In this document: piece by piece, positions 1-7,079 of the stretch
Layout of the letters: every line of letters begins with the position of its first letter
Position numbering within the stretch: the first letter of the stretch is position 1
Source of the DNA: Candidatus Peregrinibacteria bacterium
GTDB taxonomy: Bacteria > Patescibacteriota > Gracilibacteria > Peribacterales > Peribacteraceae
Assembly: GCA_016201685.1 (NCBI GenBank)
Contig: JACQCJ010000042.1
Coordinates: 1 to 15,777 of the forward strand
DNA: 15,777 nucleotides
Direction: 5' to 3'
Notes under the pieces: model-generated
Told to the model about the DNA's origin: nothing
Databases searched by the model: none
The model's input: only the letters and a program-made list of their open reading frames with translations
Made by a program: the position numbers and the translations under genes

Positions 1-378
1 CGCTTTCATTTTCTCAATTTTCTCTCCACATCCGTTGTTCTCCATTTTCCTCAAGAAGACGTATGAAAGCTACGGAGGCATGCTTTGGAGAGTTTGCTGA
101 TTGTCCAGATTTTGTGGGATTACTTAGTGAAACGAGTATAGCATACAGGATTGCCGTGTCGAAGCCAATGCGCTGTACCTCGCCATGTCTGAGAACCGGA
201 TTTTGCTCTTCTTCGAAAGATTCGATTGCGCCCTGAGGCACTCTATGCATTGCGCCGCGAAGGAAACGAGGTGCTTTCCCCTTGTAGAACTATATGCACT
301 GGTTATACACTATGTACGTACGGTTAACCCCGTACGCAATCTCGCCCGGTGGGGCCGCAAGGCCGAGCCGGGATATTT
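1..378. other. Gene-poor left edge
   Basis: I see no reading frame here that I can support. A 78-codon minus-strand frame (14-250) and a 97-codon plus-strand frame (185-478) are open. Neither shows a recognisable domain or a ribosome binding site, and the second runs antisense into the NYN gene. The stretch holds two hairpins just beyond the end of the minus-strand operon, listed separately. A remnant of a gene continuing beyond the left edge cannot be excluded. Confidence 0.5.
317..336. repeat. Short inverted repeat (hairpin) downstream of the operon
   Basis: CGTACGG at 317-323 pairs perfectly with CCGTACG at 330-336 around a 6-nt loop. It lies about 45 bases past the last stop codon of the minus-strand operon and next to a second, stronger hairpin. 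No T-run follows on either strand, so by itself it is not a classical terminator. It may help protect or end the operon transcript. Confidence 0.4.
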
Positions 379-380
379 TT
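345..380. terminator. GNRA-capped hairpin at the operon end, possible terminator
   Basis: CCCGGT (345-350) pairs with GCCGGG (367-372), with one G-T wobble. A GG/GA internal loop separates this from an inner GGCC/GGCC stem (353-356 with 361-364) capped by GCAA. On the plus strand an ATATTTTT tract (373-380) follows at once, as in an intrinsic terminator. On the minus strand the hairpin begins about 7 bases after the NYN stop codon but has no T-run. It is well placed to end the convergent minus-strand operon, but the T-run points to plus-strand termination. Function is inferred. Confidence 0.4.
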
Positions 381-1158
381 ATGCCTGGGTGAATCGCTTG
401 ATCAGTTCGAGAGAACACAGAAAGATCGCGCGCTTGCGCTCCGGGACTTCCTCGTACTCCTTTCCTCTGCAGCCATGAGGAAATACGAGGATTGCCTGCT
501 TCCTACGCTCGCGGAGCGCGTCGAAGATCGGCGCATAATCGCCGTCGCCGCTGAAGAGTATGAACGATTGGTACGTATCCAAATTCAGGAGAATCTCTCT
601 GGAAATCTCCACGTCAAAATCGCATTTCCTGCGCACGATGGTTCCCCGGATGTTGTTCCAGAGGAACTGGAGAGCGGTGTCGGCATTCGCAATTTCATGG
701 TCAATGCTCTCAATAATGTCGAATACGCCATAGAAATCATCCGTCAGCATTGCCTGCTGCTTTTTCATATACAGGCGCAGCCGTTCATCGAGACTGTAGA
801 GCAGACTGGAAATCGTACTGTTCTTCTCACGCAGGAGGCCGAGATCTTTCTCCAGTTGCCCGATCTTCGAACGGAAGACCGACTCATCGATGCGCACGGG
901 AATGGTTTTGACGGGCTTACTGATGACGCGGTAGCCGATTGTCCGCTGCTCTTCGAGGAACGCCTTGGACAGCGGGTGCACGTCTTCGCCGTGGAAAAAC
1001 ACGATGTCTTTGATGAGCGCATGTCCCTTCAGGAACGCATGGAGCTTCGCGGTATCCACCTGCCATCCGTTCTTCTGCTGCGAGCTGAAAATATTCGCCC
1101 AGTCGATGAGCGCAACCGCATCGCCTTTCAGCCGGAAAAACGGTTCCTCCATGGTCAT
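379..1158 (-). CDS. NYN-domain (PIN-like) nuclease with coiled-coil insertion
   Basis: The 259-residue product matches the LabA/DUF88-type NYN family, metal-dependent PIN-like nucleases generally acting on RNA. The first acidic motif is ALIDWANIF (D19, N22). The second is LFSGDGDY (about 201-208), followed by APIFDALRERRKQAILVF, the usual strand-helix-strand end of this fold. Between them, residues about 91-140 are rich in Lys, Glu, Leu and Arg and look like a coiled-coil insertion, longer than I expect in a minimal NYN domain. The start was chosen at 1158 because its ATG overlaps the TGA of the WYL gene (ATGA), a typical coupling arrangement. The open frame runs further upstream to 1440, but that part is antisense-like shadow over the WYL gene. 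It is the last gene of the seven-gene operon, so it is plausibly an effector or RNA-processing member. The family call is solid; substrate and role are inferred. Confidence 0.85.
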   Translation of the reverse strand: MTMEEPFFRLKGDAVALIDWANIFSSQQKNGWQVDTAKLHAFLKGHALIKDIVFFHGEDVHPLSKAFLEEQRTIGYRVISKPVKTIPVRIDESVFRSKIGQLEKDLGLLREKNSTISSLLYSLDERLRLYMKKQQAMLTDDFYGVFDIIESIDHEIANADTALQFLWNNIRGTIVRRKCDFDVEISREILLNLDTYQSFILFSGDGDYAPIFDALRERRKQAILVFPHGCRGKEYEEVPERKRAIFLCSLELIKRFTQA

Positions 1159-1415
1159 AACTCTATCGGATACTTGGGAATGAACGTGTGTTCGGTCATA
1201 CGCGCGGAGCGGATATTCTCCATGAGGAAAGATCGCACGCCCTGCTTGTCCACGTCCCACGCCATTAGTCGATCTGTCGTCCCTTCGGGGCGGAATGAGA
1301 ACGGCTCGATCTCTCGCTGCTCGTATGTAGAGCCGTCCTTCGGCTGATACTCGATAATGAGCGTCTTGTGTGCATGGGCGGCCTGGCGGATGGTGGAGAG
1401 GATGGAGAAACTCAT
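1155..1415 (-). CDS. Stand-alone WYL domain protein
   Basis: This 86-residue protein consists of almost nothing but a WYL-type domain. It has an IIEYQPKDG strand-turn, then REIEPFSF, then RLMAWDVDKQGVRSFLMENI, and ends in FIPKYPIEL, which follows the family pattern of I-Y..dG...R.ieP and R-F....I. WYL domains usually sit C-terminal to an HTH in transcription factors, or in defence-associated regulators and nucleases, where they sense nucleic-acid-derived ligands. Here no HTH is attached. Its start codon overlaps the stop of the upstream membrane-protein gene (ATGA at 1412-1415), and its stop overlaps the start of the NYN gene (ATGA at 1155-1158). The three are therefore probably translated together. 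A role as ligand sensor for the NYN nuclease or for the operon's HTH regulator is inference. Confidence 0.8.
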   Translation of the reverse strand: MSFSILSTIRQAAHAHKTLIIEYQPKDGSTYEQREIEPFSFRPEGTTDRLMAWDVDKQGVRSFLMENIRSARMTEHTFIPKYPIEL

Positions 1416-2008
1416 GAGAGCGATAACATTGGGAGTTCATTGTGCGTGACCACGAATGATCTTGCAGCGAGCCAAATGTTTATGGCGGTAAGAAGCAACA
1501 TGAAGGCATTCAAAAATAACATTTGCCGGCTCGCAACTTCCTGCCGATGCAAATGTATTTCGTTGTTTATTTCCTGCAATACGGATTGCAGCCTACCAAG
1601 CATATTTTCATAGCTCAGAGACTGCGCAGCTAATCCCACAAGAACAATTTCCATATTTTGAATATTCGGATCGCGCTTGAGATTTTCCCGTAGGACAACA
1701 GGAAGAGCCGATAACAAATAGCTGTAGTATCCCTTTTCCATATTCAGAATACTTCCACTCTCTAATTCTGAACGTCGCTCCGGACTAAGGATGAACGTGT
1801 CACGGAATCTCTGAGAAAGTTGGTGATATCGATCTTGTAGACTTCGCAGCTTAGACGATATGCAAAAAAGATTGCACCACGTAACGCCAATACCTCGTGC
1901 GTCTTGTAGACACTCCTGCAAATCAGCCATGAGTTCAACGCTGTGTTGCACAGCAGTGTGAACTGCATCTTCGATGTTCAGCCTCTTGGGGCTCTGTGTA
2001 TCATTCAT
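1412..2008 (-). CDS. Tail-anchored membrane protein, unknown family
   Basis: I do not recognise this 198-residue protein. The N-terminal 160 residues look largely helical and cytosolic. One hydrophobic segment near the C-terminus (about 163-187, MLFLNAFMLLLTAINIWLAA) is followed by a short tail, which suggests a tail-anchored topology. The frame is open to an ATG at 2035, but I chose the ATG at 2008. It lies inside the end of the S-subunit gene (8-nt overlap), like the other coupled junctions in this operon. The gene's TGA overlaps the WYL start. GC content is intermediate (about 45-48% by hand count of lines), between the AT-rich restriction genes and the GC-richer NYN gene. Membrane effectors are common in anti-phage systems, but a role here is only an inference from position. 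Confidence 0.65.
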   Translation of the reverse strand: MNDTQSPKRLNIEDAVHTAVQHSVELMADLQECLQDARGIGVTWCNLFCISSKLRSLQDRYHQLSQRFRDTFILSPERRSELESGSILNMEKGYYSYLLSALPVVLRENLKRDPNIQNMEIVLVGLAAQSLSYENMLGRLQSVLQEINNEIHLHRQEVASRQMLFLNAFMLLLTAINIWLAARSFVVTHNELPMLSLS

Positions 2009-2690
2009 GTTTTTTTTGAGAAATGGCCGTCCCATCCCCCCACACCCTCCCCACCGTCTCCTTCATTCTCCCCTCATACACCTCAATCAACTTCTTCGCC
2101 CCTTCCACCAGCGCGCGCTCGGATTCGATCTTCTTCACAATTTGTTTTTGGATGGCGAGAGGCGGAAGTGGGACTTGGATTTTTTTCAGCGCATTACCGT
2201 TGAATTGAGGTTGCCCTCCTCCGGTAACAAGGGAATTGGCTTGGCCCCAATAGCCGATTGATCTTGAAAAGACCTCATAATATGTAGGAAGAATTGTATC
2301 TATGTGAAGTTGGATTCTGATTAAATACGAAGCAAAAATTGATTTCTCATCACCATTGAACAAAAGAGTTTTACCGAAAGTCGCACCAGTACGAGCAACC
2401 AAAATATCGCCTTTATTCAAAAGATATTTTTTTGATTCTTCTGTGAGATCAACATATTTTTTGTCCGTATTTATTAACTCACCACCCTCATCAATGTCCG
2501 TTATCCTGATGAACCGGGCTGTTCCAGAATCTTTTGCAGTATCAGTAAATCCATATTCTATTTCAGAAATTCCACCAGAGTTTTTGTGCGGAATTTTCCA
2601 AAAAGCTGCTCGCGTAACTGTCCTCGCTTTCTCTTTCAGTAAGCCAAAGAGGTATTCTATTCCGCCATCAGTTTTTTTGATCGTTGCCAT
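2001..2690 (-). CDS. Half-size type I-like restriction specificity (S) subunit
   Basis: The 229-residue protein carries one target-recognition domain and one C-terminal conserved helix, about half of a normal HsdS (around 400 residues with two TRDs). Typical motifs are FIRITDIDEGG, LLNKGDILVARTGATFGKT (central), GGGQPQFNGNALKKIQVPLPPLAIQKQIVKKIE, and a final coiled-coil helix (about 186-220). Half-S subunits usually dimerise to make a full recognition unit. It starts one base after the Res stop codon. The N-terminal three quarters are AT-rich (about 39% GC in sampled lines), while the last 50 or so codons (2001-2160) are about 55% GC, which suggests recombination at the edge of the recognition domain. 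A true S subunit beside type III-like Mod/Res genes is unusual. The call is strong; its partner is inferred. Confidence 0.88.
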   Translation of the reverse strand: MATIKKTDGGIEYLFGLLKEKARTVTRAAFWKIPHKNSGGISEIEYGFTDTAKDSGTARFIRITDIDEGGELINTDKKYVDLTEESKKYLLNKGDILVARTGATFGKTLLFNGDEKSIFASYLIRIQLHIDTILPTYYEVFSRSIGYWGQANSLVTGGGQPQFNGNALKKIQVPLPPLAIQKQIVKKIESERALVEGAKKLIEVYEGRMKETVGRVWGDGTAISQKKHE

Positions 2691-2691
2691 A

Positions 2692-4929
2692 TCAATTCAA
2701 ATCCAAAAACTTCCAATCCTTCAAATCATTTAGATCGTAAGAATATTTTTTACTATCGCTAAACCGCCAGCTATTCTTGTCTTTCAAAACAATGCCGCCA
2801 AACAAGTTTTTTTTCTTCTTATTTTCGGTAGCAATGTATTCTGCCAATCCTTCGGCACGTTCCTTTGCGGTTTTGGCATAAATCCCGCCTTTTGTGTCAA
2901 AGAGGCCAATGCGCTCGTCGTTGAGTATAACGATAAAATCTAGGTAAAACGGCTTTTCTTGTCCGTTCTCAACATATGGCACGGCAAAATACGAGCCGTC
3001 CTGCCTGCCGTTCTTAAACCACCATTTTACCTGCTTTGCTTTTTCCAAATACTCAATAAACGCAACTTCAACATCGCTATCTTCTTCAAAGAGCGAGAGG
3101 TTATCTGTACCTTTTGTCTTGGCGTAATATGGCTGAATGATTGACTGCTTGTAATCTTTTTTAACGAAAGTCAGGTTGTAGTTGATGATCTTTGGCACAT
3201 TCCACGGCTCGTCATTTTGCAACAACTCGTGTTTGCCACGGCCAACGCCTTCTTGATAAAGCTCTTTGGCCCGATTGATAACGTCAATTACGACTTGGCG
3301 GTTTTCCTCGGCCAAAACAATGGCTTGGATTTTTGGCCAGTCATCAACGCTCATCTTGAACGACTTATCAAAGAAACGATACAAAGAATCGTTGATGCGC
3401 TTTATGGAGCGAAGCTCTGGGGCAAACGGCGCGAGATTTTCCCGCGCGAAGTAGTCAAAAGCGTTTTGCAGTTCAACTTCGTTTTTCGGAATATCCAGTG
3501 TGCCTTTCTTCTCAATACTTTTTGTTTCTTTATCTATGTTGGTGATTTTTCCGCTTGCGATGAGCTTGGTATCCACAATGCTATGTTTGAGCGAAATCCG
3601 GTCATTGAGTTTCAACTCGTCCGCCGCCTGAAAGAAAACCGGCACAAAATCCGATGACAGGCGGGTTTCTTCGCGGAAACGCTTGGAGTGGTAGGAAGTC
3701 AGATCAATGTCTTTGTAGTCCTCACGCCGCTTGCCTTCAAAAACCGTAATGTACTCTTTGGCAATATCTTCAGCGATGCCGATATTGCTCAAACTGGTAT
3801 AGACATAGCCGAAATTCAAATCAGGGTTTTTGTAATGATCGTGTTCGGGCATACGCATAATGCGCCCGATGGTCTGAATGGAAAACACCATGCTTTTCCA
3901 TTCACGGAACAAAACCAAAATCGCGGCGCGAGGACAATCCCAGCCCACAGCGATGGCTTGTTTGAAAATCATCACCTCAACTTCGTTTTCGTTTTTCTCA
4001 ATGTTTTCAAGGTTGATTTTGCTGTCTTTGTCCGAAAGATAAATCGCCAGTCGTCCGTTTTCCGTGGTAATGCCGTATTTTCCCAGCAACTGTACCACCG
4101 CATCTTTTTTATCAATCATTCCCTGCCGCGTATCCGGTATTTGTATAAGCATAAGCGGATTAACACTTGACCCCTCCGCCTCGTACAATTTGGCGAGTTC
4201 CGCACGTTTCTTCAAAGCGGTTTCAACCACGATTTCATCAGCCGTTTTGTCCGCAAGTTTCTTGTCCAGCTTAAAGTTTTCAAATCCAGGGTTGATAACG
4301 ATTTCTTTCTTGATCATTCCCTCGTCTTTTACATCTTTGAGTTCCACTTCCACGCCACGGAATACGTCTTTGAGTTGCGGGGTAGCCGAAACCTCAATAG
4401 TTATCTTCGGGCAGATATCCTCAATCAGTTCTTCGGATTTTTCCGTTTCGGCATTGCGATGGCTTTCGTCAATGACGAGGATAATGATTCGACCCTCGTC
4501 TTTGGTTCGGGCGACAATGTTTGAAAGATTATTGTCACGCTCGTTTTCGCGGACATAAATGTTTCCTTTCTTGTTGATGCTCGCCCAGTTCAGAAACAAA
4601 ATCTCATTTTCGCTGATTTTTCTCTCGTCTAAATCTTCAAAATAAGAACACTTGAGACCGACGCCAAACTGGTCATAGTATTTTTTCAAGCTATTGCGGC
4701 TCTGGTCGTGCAGTTTATTGACGGCAATCCAGATAAACGAAAACTTTTTGCCGTCAATGCGCGAATCAATCAGCCGCTTCAAAAATTCGGCCATCATCAA
4801 CGTTTTGCCGGAGCCAGTCGGCGCTTTGAAGATGCAGATTTTGTTTCCTTCCACATCCAAAAGATCGTTGACTTCCTGCTTCAACTTTACAATGGCCTTT
4901 TCCTGGTAGTTTTTAAATTCAATCCACAT
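2692..4929 (-). CDS. res: Type III-like restriction enzyme Res subunit (SF2 helicase plus nuclease)
   Basis: The 745-residue protein has the layout of a type III restriction subunit. An SF2 helicase core shows Walker A APTGSGKT (36-43), DESH box (154-157), SATP motif III (181-184) and QTIGRIMR motif VI (352-359). A C-terminal PD-(D/E)XK-like nuclease has D664 in FYLDFIVIL and DTK at 678-680. In this family the Res subunit hydrolyses ATP to move on or switch DNA and cuts unmodified DNA together with Mod. It is shorter than EcoP-type Res (over 900 residues). It begins 16 nt after the Mod stop and ends one nt before the S gene, so the genes are co-transcribed. All catalytic motifs seem intact, so the enzyme is probably active. 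Confidence 0.92.
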   Translation of the reverse strand: MWIEFKNYQEKAIVKLKQEVNDLLDVEGNKICIFKAPTGSGKTLMMAEFLKRLIDSRIDGKKFSFIWIAVNKLHDQSRNSLKKYYDQFGVGLKCSYFEDLDERKISENEILFLNWASINKKGNIYVRENERDNNLSNIVARTKDEGRIIILVIDESHRNAETEKSEELIEDICPKITIEVSATPQLKDVFRGVEVELKDVKDEGMIKKEIVINPGFENFKLDKKLADKTADEIVVETALKKRAELAKLYEAEGSSVNPLMLIQIPDTRQGMIDKKDAVVQLLGKYGITTENGRLAIYLSDKDSKINLENIEKNENEVEVMIFKQAIAVGWDCPRAAILVLFREWKSMVFSIQTIGRIMRMPEHDHYKNPDLNFGYVYTSLSNIGIAEDIAKEYITVFEGKRREDYKDIDLTSYHSKRFREETRLSSDFVPVFFQAADELKLNDRISLKHSIVDTKLIASGKITNIDKETKSIEKKGTLDIPKNEVELQNAFDYFARENLAPFAPELRSIKRINDSLYRFFDKSFKMSVDDWPKIQAIVLAEENRQVVIDVINRAKELYQEGVGRGKHELLQNDEPWNVPKIINYNLTFVKKDYKQSIIQPYYAKTKGTDNLSLFEEDSDVEVAFIEYLEKAKQVKWWFKNGRQDGSYFAVPYVENGQEKPFYLDFIVILNDERIGLFDTKGGIYAKTAKERAEGLAEYIATENKKKKNLFGGIVLKDKNSWRFSDSKKYSYDLNDLKDWKFLDLN

Positions 4930-4945
4930 GGTTAGTGATAATAAG

Positions 4946-6700
4946 TTATTTAAAAATTTCTCTGTAAACTTTCAAAATTACTTCGGGAATGGCGCAAAGC
5001 GTAACCTTGCTTTTTACATCGGCAAATTGTTTCTCGTGTGGGTCGTCGCCAAGCGAAAAGACATAGGTATTGAAACGCCCTTTGATTTTTTTGATAGCTT
5101 TCTTAAAGTCGCCGATGGCTTCCTCGTAAAAAATAATGCCGAGATATTTGTTGCTGTTCTTGAAAATCTTAAAATTGTTTTCATCTTGCACCAGCTCAAA
5201 AGCATTCTCTCGGATACAAAGCATTTCCGTTGACTCGCTTACCAGCTTTCGCTTGTTTCTGTCCGTCGGCTCGGCTTCCACAAAATCGCAAACATAGTAT
5301 TTCAGGTTTCCGCCCAGTCCGGCCATATTTTCGTTTTTGGTTTTTTTGTATCCCTTGATGACTTTTTTCAGCCGAGGATAGCAAACATCGGTGCAAATAT
5401 TGTTTTCGTTGTTCGTGCAAAGAATAAACTGCCGATTGCCACTGTCTTCTTTGTTTAGTTCTAATACGGCATGGCCGGTTGTGCCCGAACCTGCAAAAAA
5501 ATCCAAGATTACAGCATCTTTTTTGTTTGTTCCAGCAAGGATACAATCCTTAACTGCGTGGGGTGACTTGGGATACTGGAAAGTTTCTCGTGCACCCATA
5601 ATAGAATCCAATATCTGCGTGCCGTATTCACTAGCCGAAAATTTTGCGTCGTACCAAATACTTTTGGGCATTTGCCCTTCTAGCCCACCCCTGAACTTAA
5701 AATATACTTGATATCCGCCATTAGTTTTTTTGGCCCATAAGTCGCCATTTTTGTACATTTCATCAATAGCATTTTTTGACCGGCGCCAAATTCTTTTTTC
5801 GCCTCTTTGATCGATAGGTAATATCTCGACTTTATATTTCTTTTTGGTACTTAAATTTTGAGTTTTTGGATCAAAATAAATGGGATAGTATCTGTCTGAC
5901 AATTTACCCTTTCGATTTATCGCATTACTATCAACACCTTGTTTCCGTAGATTGACTGGTAAATACCAAGTACCATCTTTGTCTTTTATGTAGTTGTGTG
6001 TTTTATCTTCAGGAGCAACAGGTAATTTCTTTATAATTGAAAGAGGTGATTTGCCAAAAAACAAAGCATATTCATGAATGAGCGACACTTTGCGAGCAGT
6101 CATCCTGCCTTTGGGATTATTACGAATTACTACAGTTCCTAAATGGCTAAATTCATCAAATACTTCATTCATTAACATCCAGAGTGGGGCAAGTTCATTA
6201 TCATCAATCGTAACGCATATCACACCTTCTTCTTTCAGCAAATTCTTTGCTAACTTTAGACGCTTGTACATTAATGAGAGCCATTTGCTATGGCGAAATG
6301 GGTCAGTATTATCGACATAATTATTGTTGTACGTCCAATCTCTGGCGCCAGTGTTGTAGGGCGGATCAATGTAAATAAAATCTATAGATTCATGGTGAGT
6401 AAAATTCAAAACCGCGAGCGAATGATAGTTGTCACCCTCAATCAATAAATTTACCGGCTTGCCTTTATCGCCGTTTACCTCTTTAGTTATGGTTTCCTTC
6501 AAAATCGGAAACGGCTTGCCCGCCATTTCGTTCGGAAACATCTCATTCGGCGTGCGTGCGTCAGGATTGATAAGAGTATCAATTTTTTCTTCCGGCAAAT
6601 CTCTATGCCAAACAAGACCGTATTTTGTTTCTTTGATACGGCGAAGCTCTTTTATCAGCTCCTCTTTTGACCAGCCGTCGTAGTTAATTTTTCTTGCCAT
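4946..6700 (-). CDS. mod: Type III-like DNA adenine methyltransferase (Mod)
   Basis: The 584-residue protein is a beta-class amino-methyltransferase. The catalytic motif IDPPYNTG (111-118) precedes the AdoMet-binding motif ILDFFAGSGTTGH (398-410), with the target-recognition region in between (about 190-380). The N-terminal SKEELIKELR..KYGLVW..LPEE segment and length fit Mod proteins of type III systems, which methylate one strand of an asymmetric site (usually N6-adenine) and give sequence specificity to Res. It starts 4 nt after the HTH gene's stop. GC content drops in the recognition region (22-37% in the sampled 60-bp lines at 5821 and 5881) against about 43-45% in flanking catalytic parts, which suggests exchange of the recognition domain. 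DPPY and FAGSG are intact. The class is certain; the recognition site cannot be read from sequence. Confidence 0.93.
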   Translation of the reverse strand: MARKINYDGWSKEELIKELRRIKETKYGLVWHRDLPEEKIDTLINPDARTPNEMFPNEMAGKPFPILKETITKEVNGDKGKPVNLLIEGDNYHSLAVLNFTHHESIDFIYIDPPYNTGARDWTYNNNYVDNTDPFRHSKWLSLMYKRLKLAKNLLKEEGVICVTIDDNELAPLWMLMNEVFDEFSHLGTVVIRNNPKGRMTARKVSLIHEYALFFGKSPLSIIKKLPVAPEDKTHNYIKDKDGTWYLPVNLRKQGVDSNAINRKGKLSDRYYPIYFDPKTQNLSTKKKYKVEILPIDQRGEKRIWRRSKNAIDEMYKNGDLWAKKTNGGYQVYFKFRGGLEGQMPKSIWYDAKFSASEYGTQILDSIMGARETFQYPKSPHAVKDCILAGTNKKDAVILDFFAGSGTTGHAVLELNKEDSGNRQFILCTNNENNICTDVCYPRLKKVIKGYKKTKNENMAGLGGNLKYYVCDFVEAEPTDRNKRKLVSESTEMLCIRENAFELVQDENNFKIFKNSNKYLGIIFYEEAIGDFKKAIKKIKGRFNTYVFSLGDDPHEKQFADVKSKVTLCAIPEVILKVYREIFK

Positions 6701-6704
6701 AAGA

Positions 6705-6917
6705 TTATTTAATCAAATCATCAACAGAAATACCAAGTGCTTTCACAATCTTCGCCACAACAAATACCGACGGCTTCTTGATTACTCCCGTCTCTATCTT
6801 CGTCAATGTTGTATACGGAACATCTGCTTTTCTCGCGAATTCATCCTGCGAAAGCCCCGTCTCCTTGCGGAGTTTCTGTATCTTTTTGCCGAGTTTATTC
6901 ACTTGCGTTCTATCCAT
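6705..6917 (-). CDS. XRE-family HTH regulator of the restriction operon
   Basis: The 70-residue protein is essentially one Cro/C1-type helix-turn-helix domain: LGKKIQKLRKETGLSQDEFARKADVPYTTLTKIETG, followed by a helix ending in ALGISVDDLIK. Size and position resemble controller (C) proteins of restriction-modification systems, which bind a palindrome at their own promoter and delay or balance restriction after entry into a new cell. It is the first gene of the operon, 4 nt upstream of mod. A 15-bp perfect palindrome sits between its presumed -35 and -10 boxes, a position that favours repression. The start at 6917 is only 8 nt from the -10 box, so the transcript may be leaderless. Family is certain; autoregulation is inferred. 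Confidence 0.9.
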   Translation of the reverse strand: MDRTQVNKLGKKIQKLRKETGLSQDEFARKADVPYTTLTKIETGVIKKPSVFVVAKIVKALGISVDDLIK

Positions 6918-6925
6918 AATTTGAT

Positions 6926-6956
6926 AGTATACTCAGCAAGTATCACTTGCCACCAA
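6926..6956 (-). promoter_or_regulatory. Putative promoter of the restriction-modification operon
   Basis: On the minus strand a -10 hexamer TATACT (6931-6926) lies 8 nt before the HTH ATG, and a weak -35 TTGGTG (6956-6951) lies 19 nt further upstream. The -10 matches the consensus in five of six positions. Initiation about 7 nt downstream of it would place the mRNA 5' end at or next to the ATG. The same geometry recurs at the 11206 gene. The -35 and the long spacer are weak points. Confidence 0.5.
6936..6950. promoter_or_regulatory. Palindromic operator candidate for the HTH regulator
   Basis: GCAAGT-ATC-ACTTGC is a perfect inverted repeat with 6-bp arms and a 3-bp centre. It lies between the presumed -35 and -10 of the operon, where a bound XRE dimer would block RNA polymerase. 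This is the expected place for a C-protein-like autoregulatory site. Binding is not shown by sequence alone. Confidence 0.55.
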
Positions 6957-7036
6957 CAGAACAGGGTACTATGGTCGTCGTCGTTTCTCAATCACAGGGA
7001 ACGAGAAAACGGGTGCGCAGGACAAAAGAACGTTTC

Positions 7037-7078
7037 AGCCTTCGCCAAGGCTATGGCCGACAAGCGAGCCGACGCTTG
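7037..7078. repeat. Tandem small-hairpin repeat (REP-like)
   Basis: Two perfect short hairpins sit 8 nt apart: AGCCTT-CGCC-AAGGCT (7037-7052) and CAAGCG-AGCCGA-CGCTTG (7061-7078). The arrangement resembles REP/BIME-type interspersed elements. From memory, the translated shadow of this motif (reading LRQGYGRQA on the plus strand) recurs as junk peptides in CPR and related genomes, but I cannot verify that here. It lies directly beyond the stop codon of the interrupted GIY-YIG frame and may belong to the same inserted block as the next inverted repeat. Confidence 0.6.
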
Positions 7079-7079
7079 A

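Noticed and set aside
185..478. 97-codon plus-strand frame
   Set aside because: It crosses two hairpins and the end of the NYN gene and has no ribosome binding site or domain.
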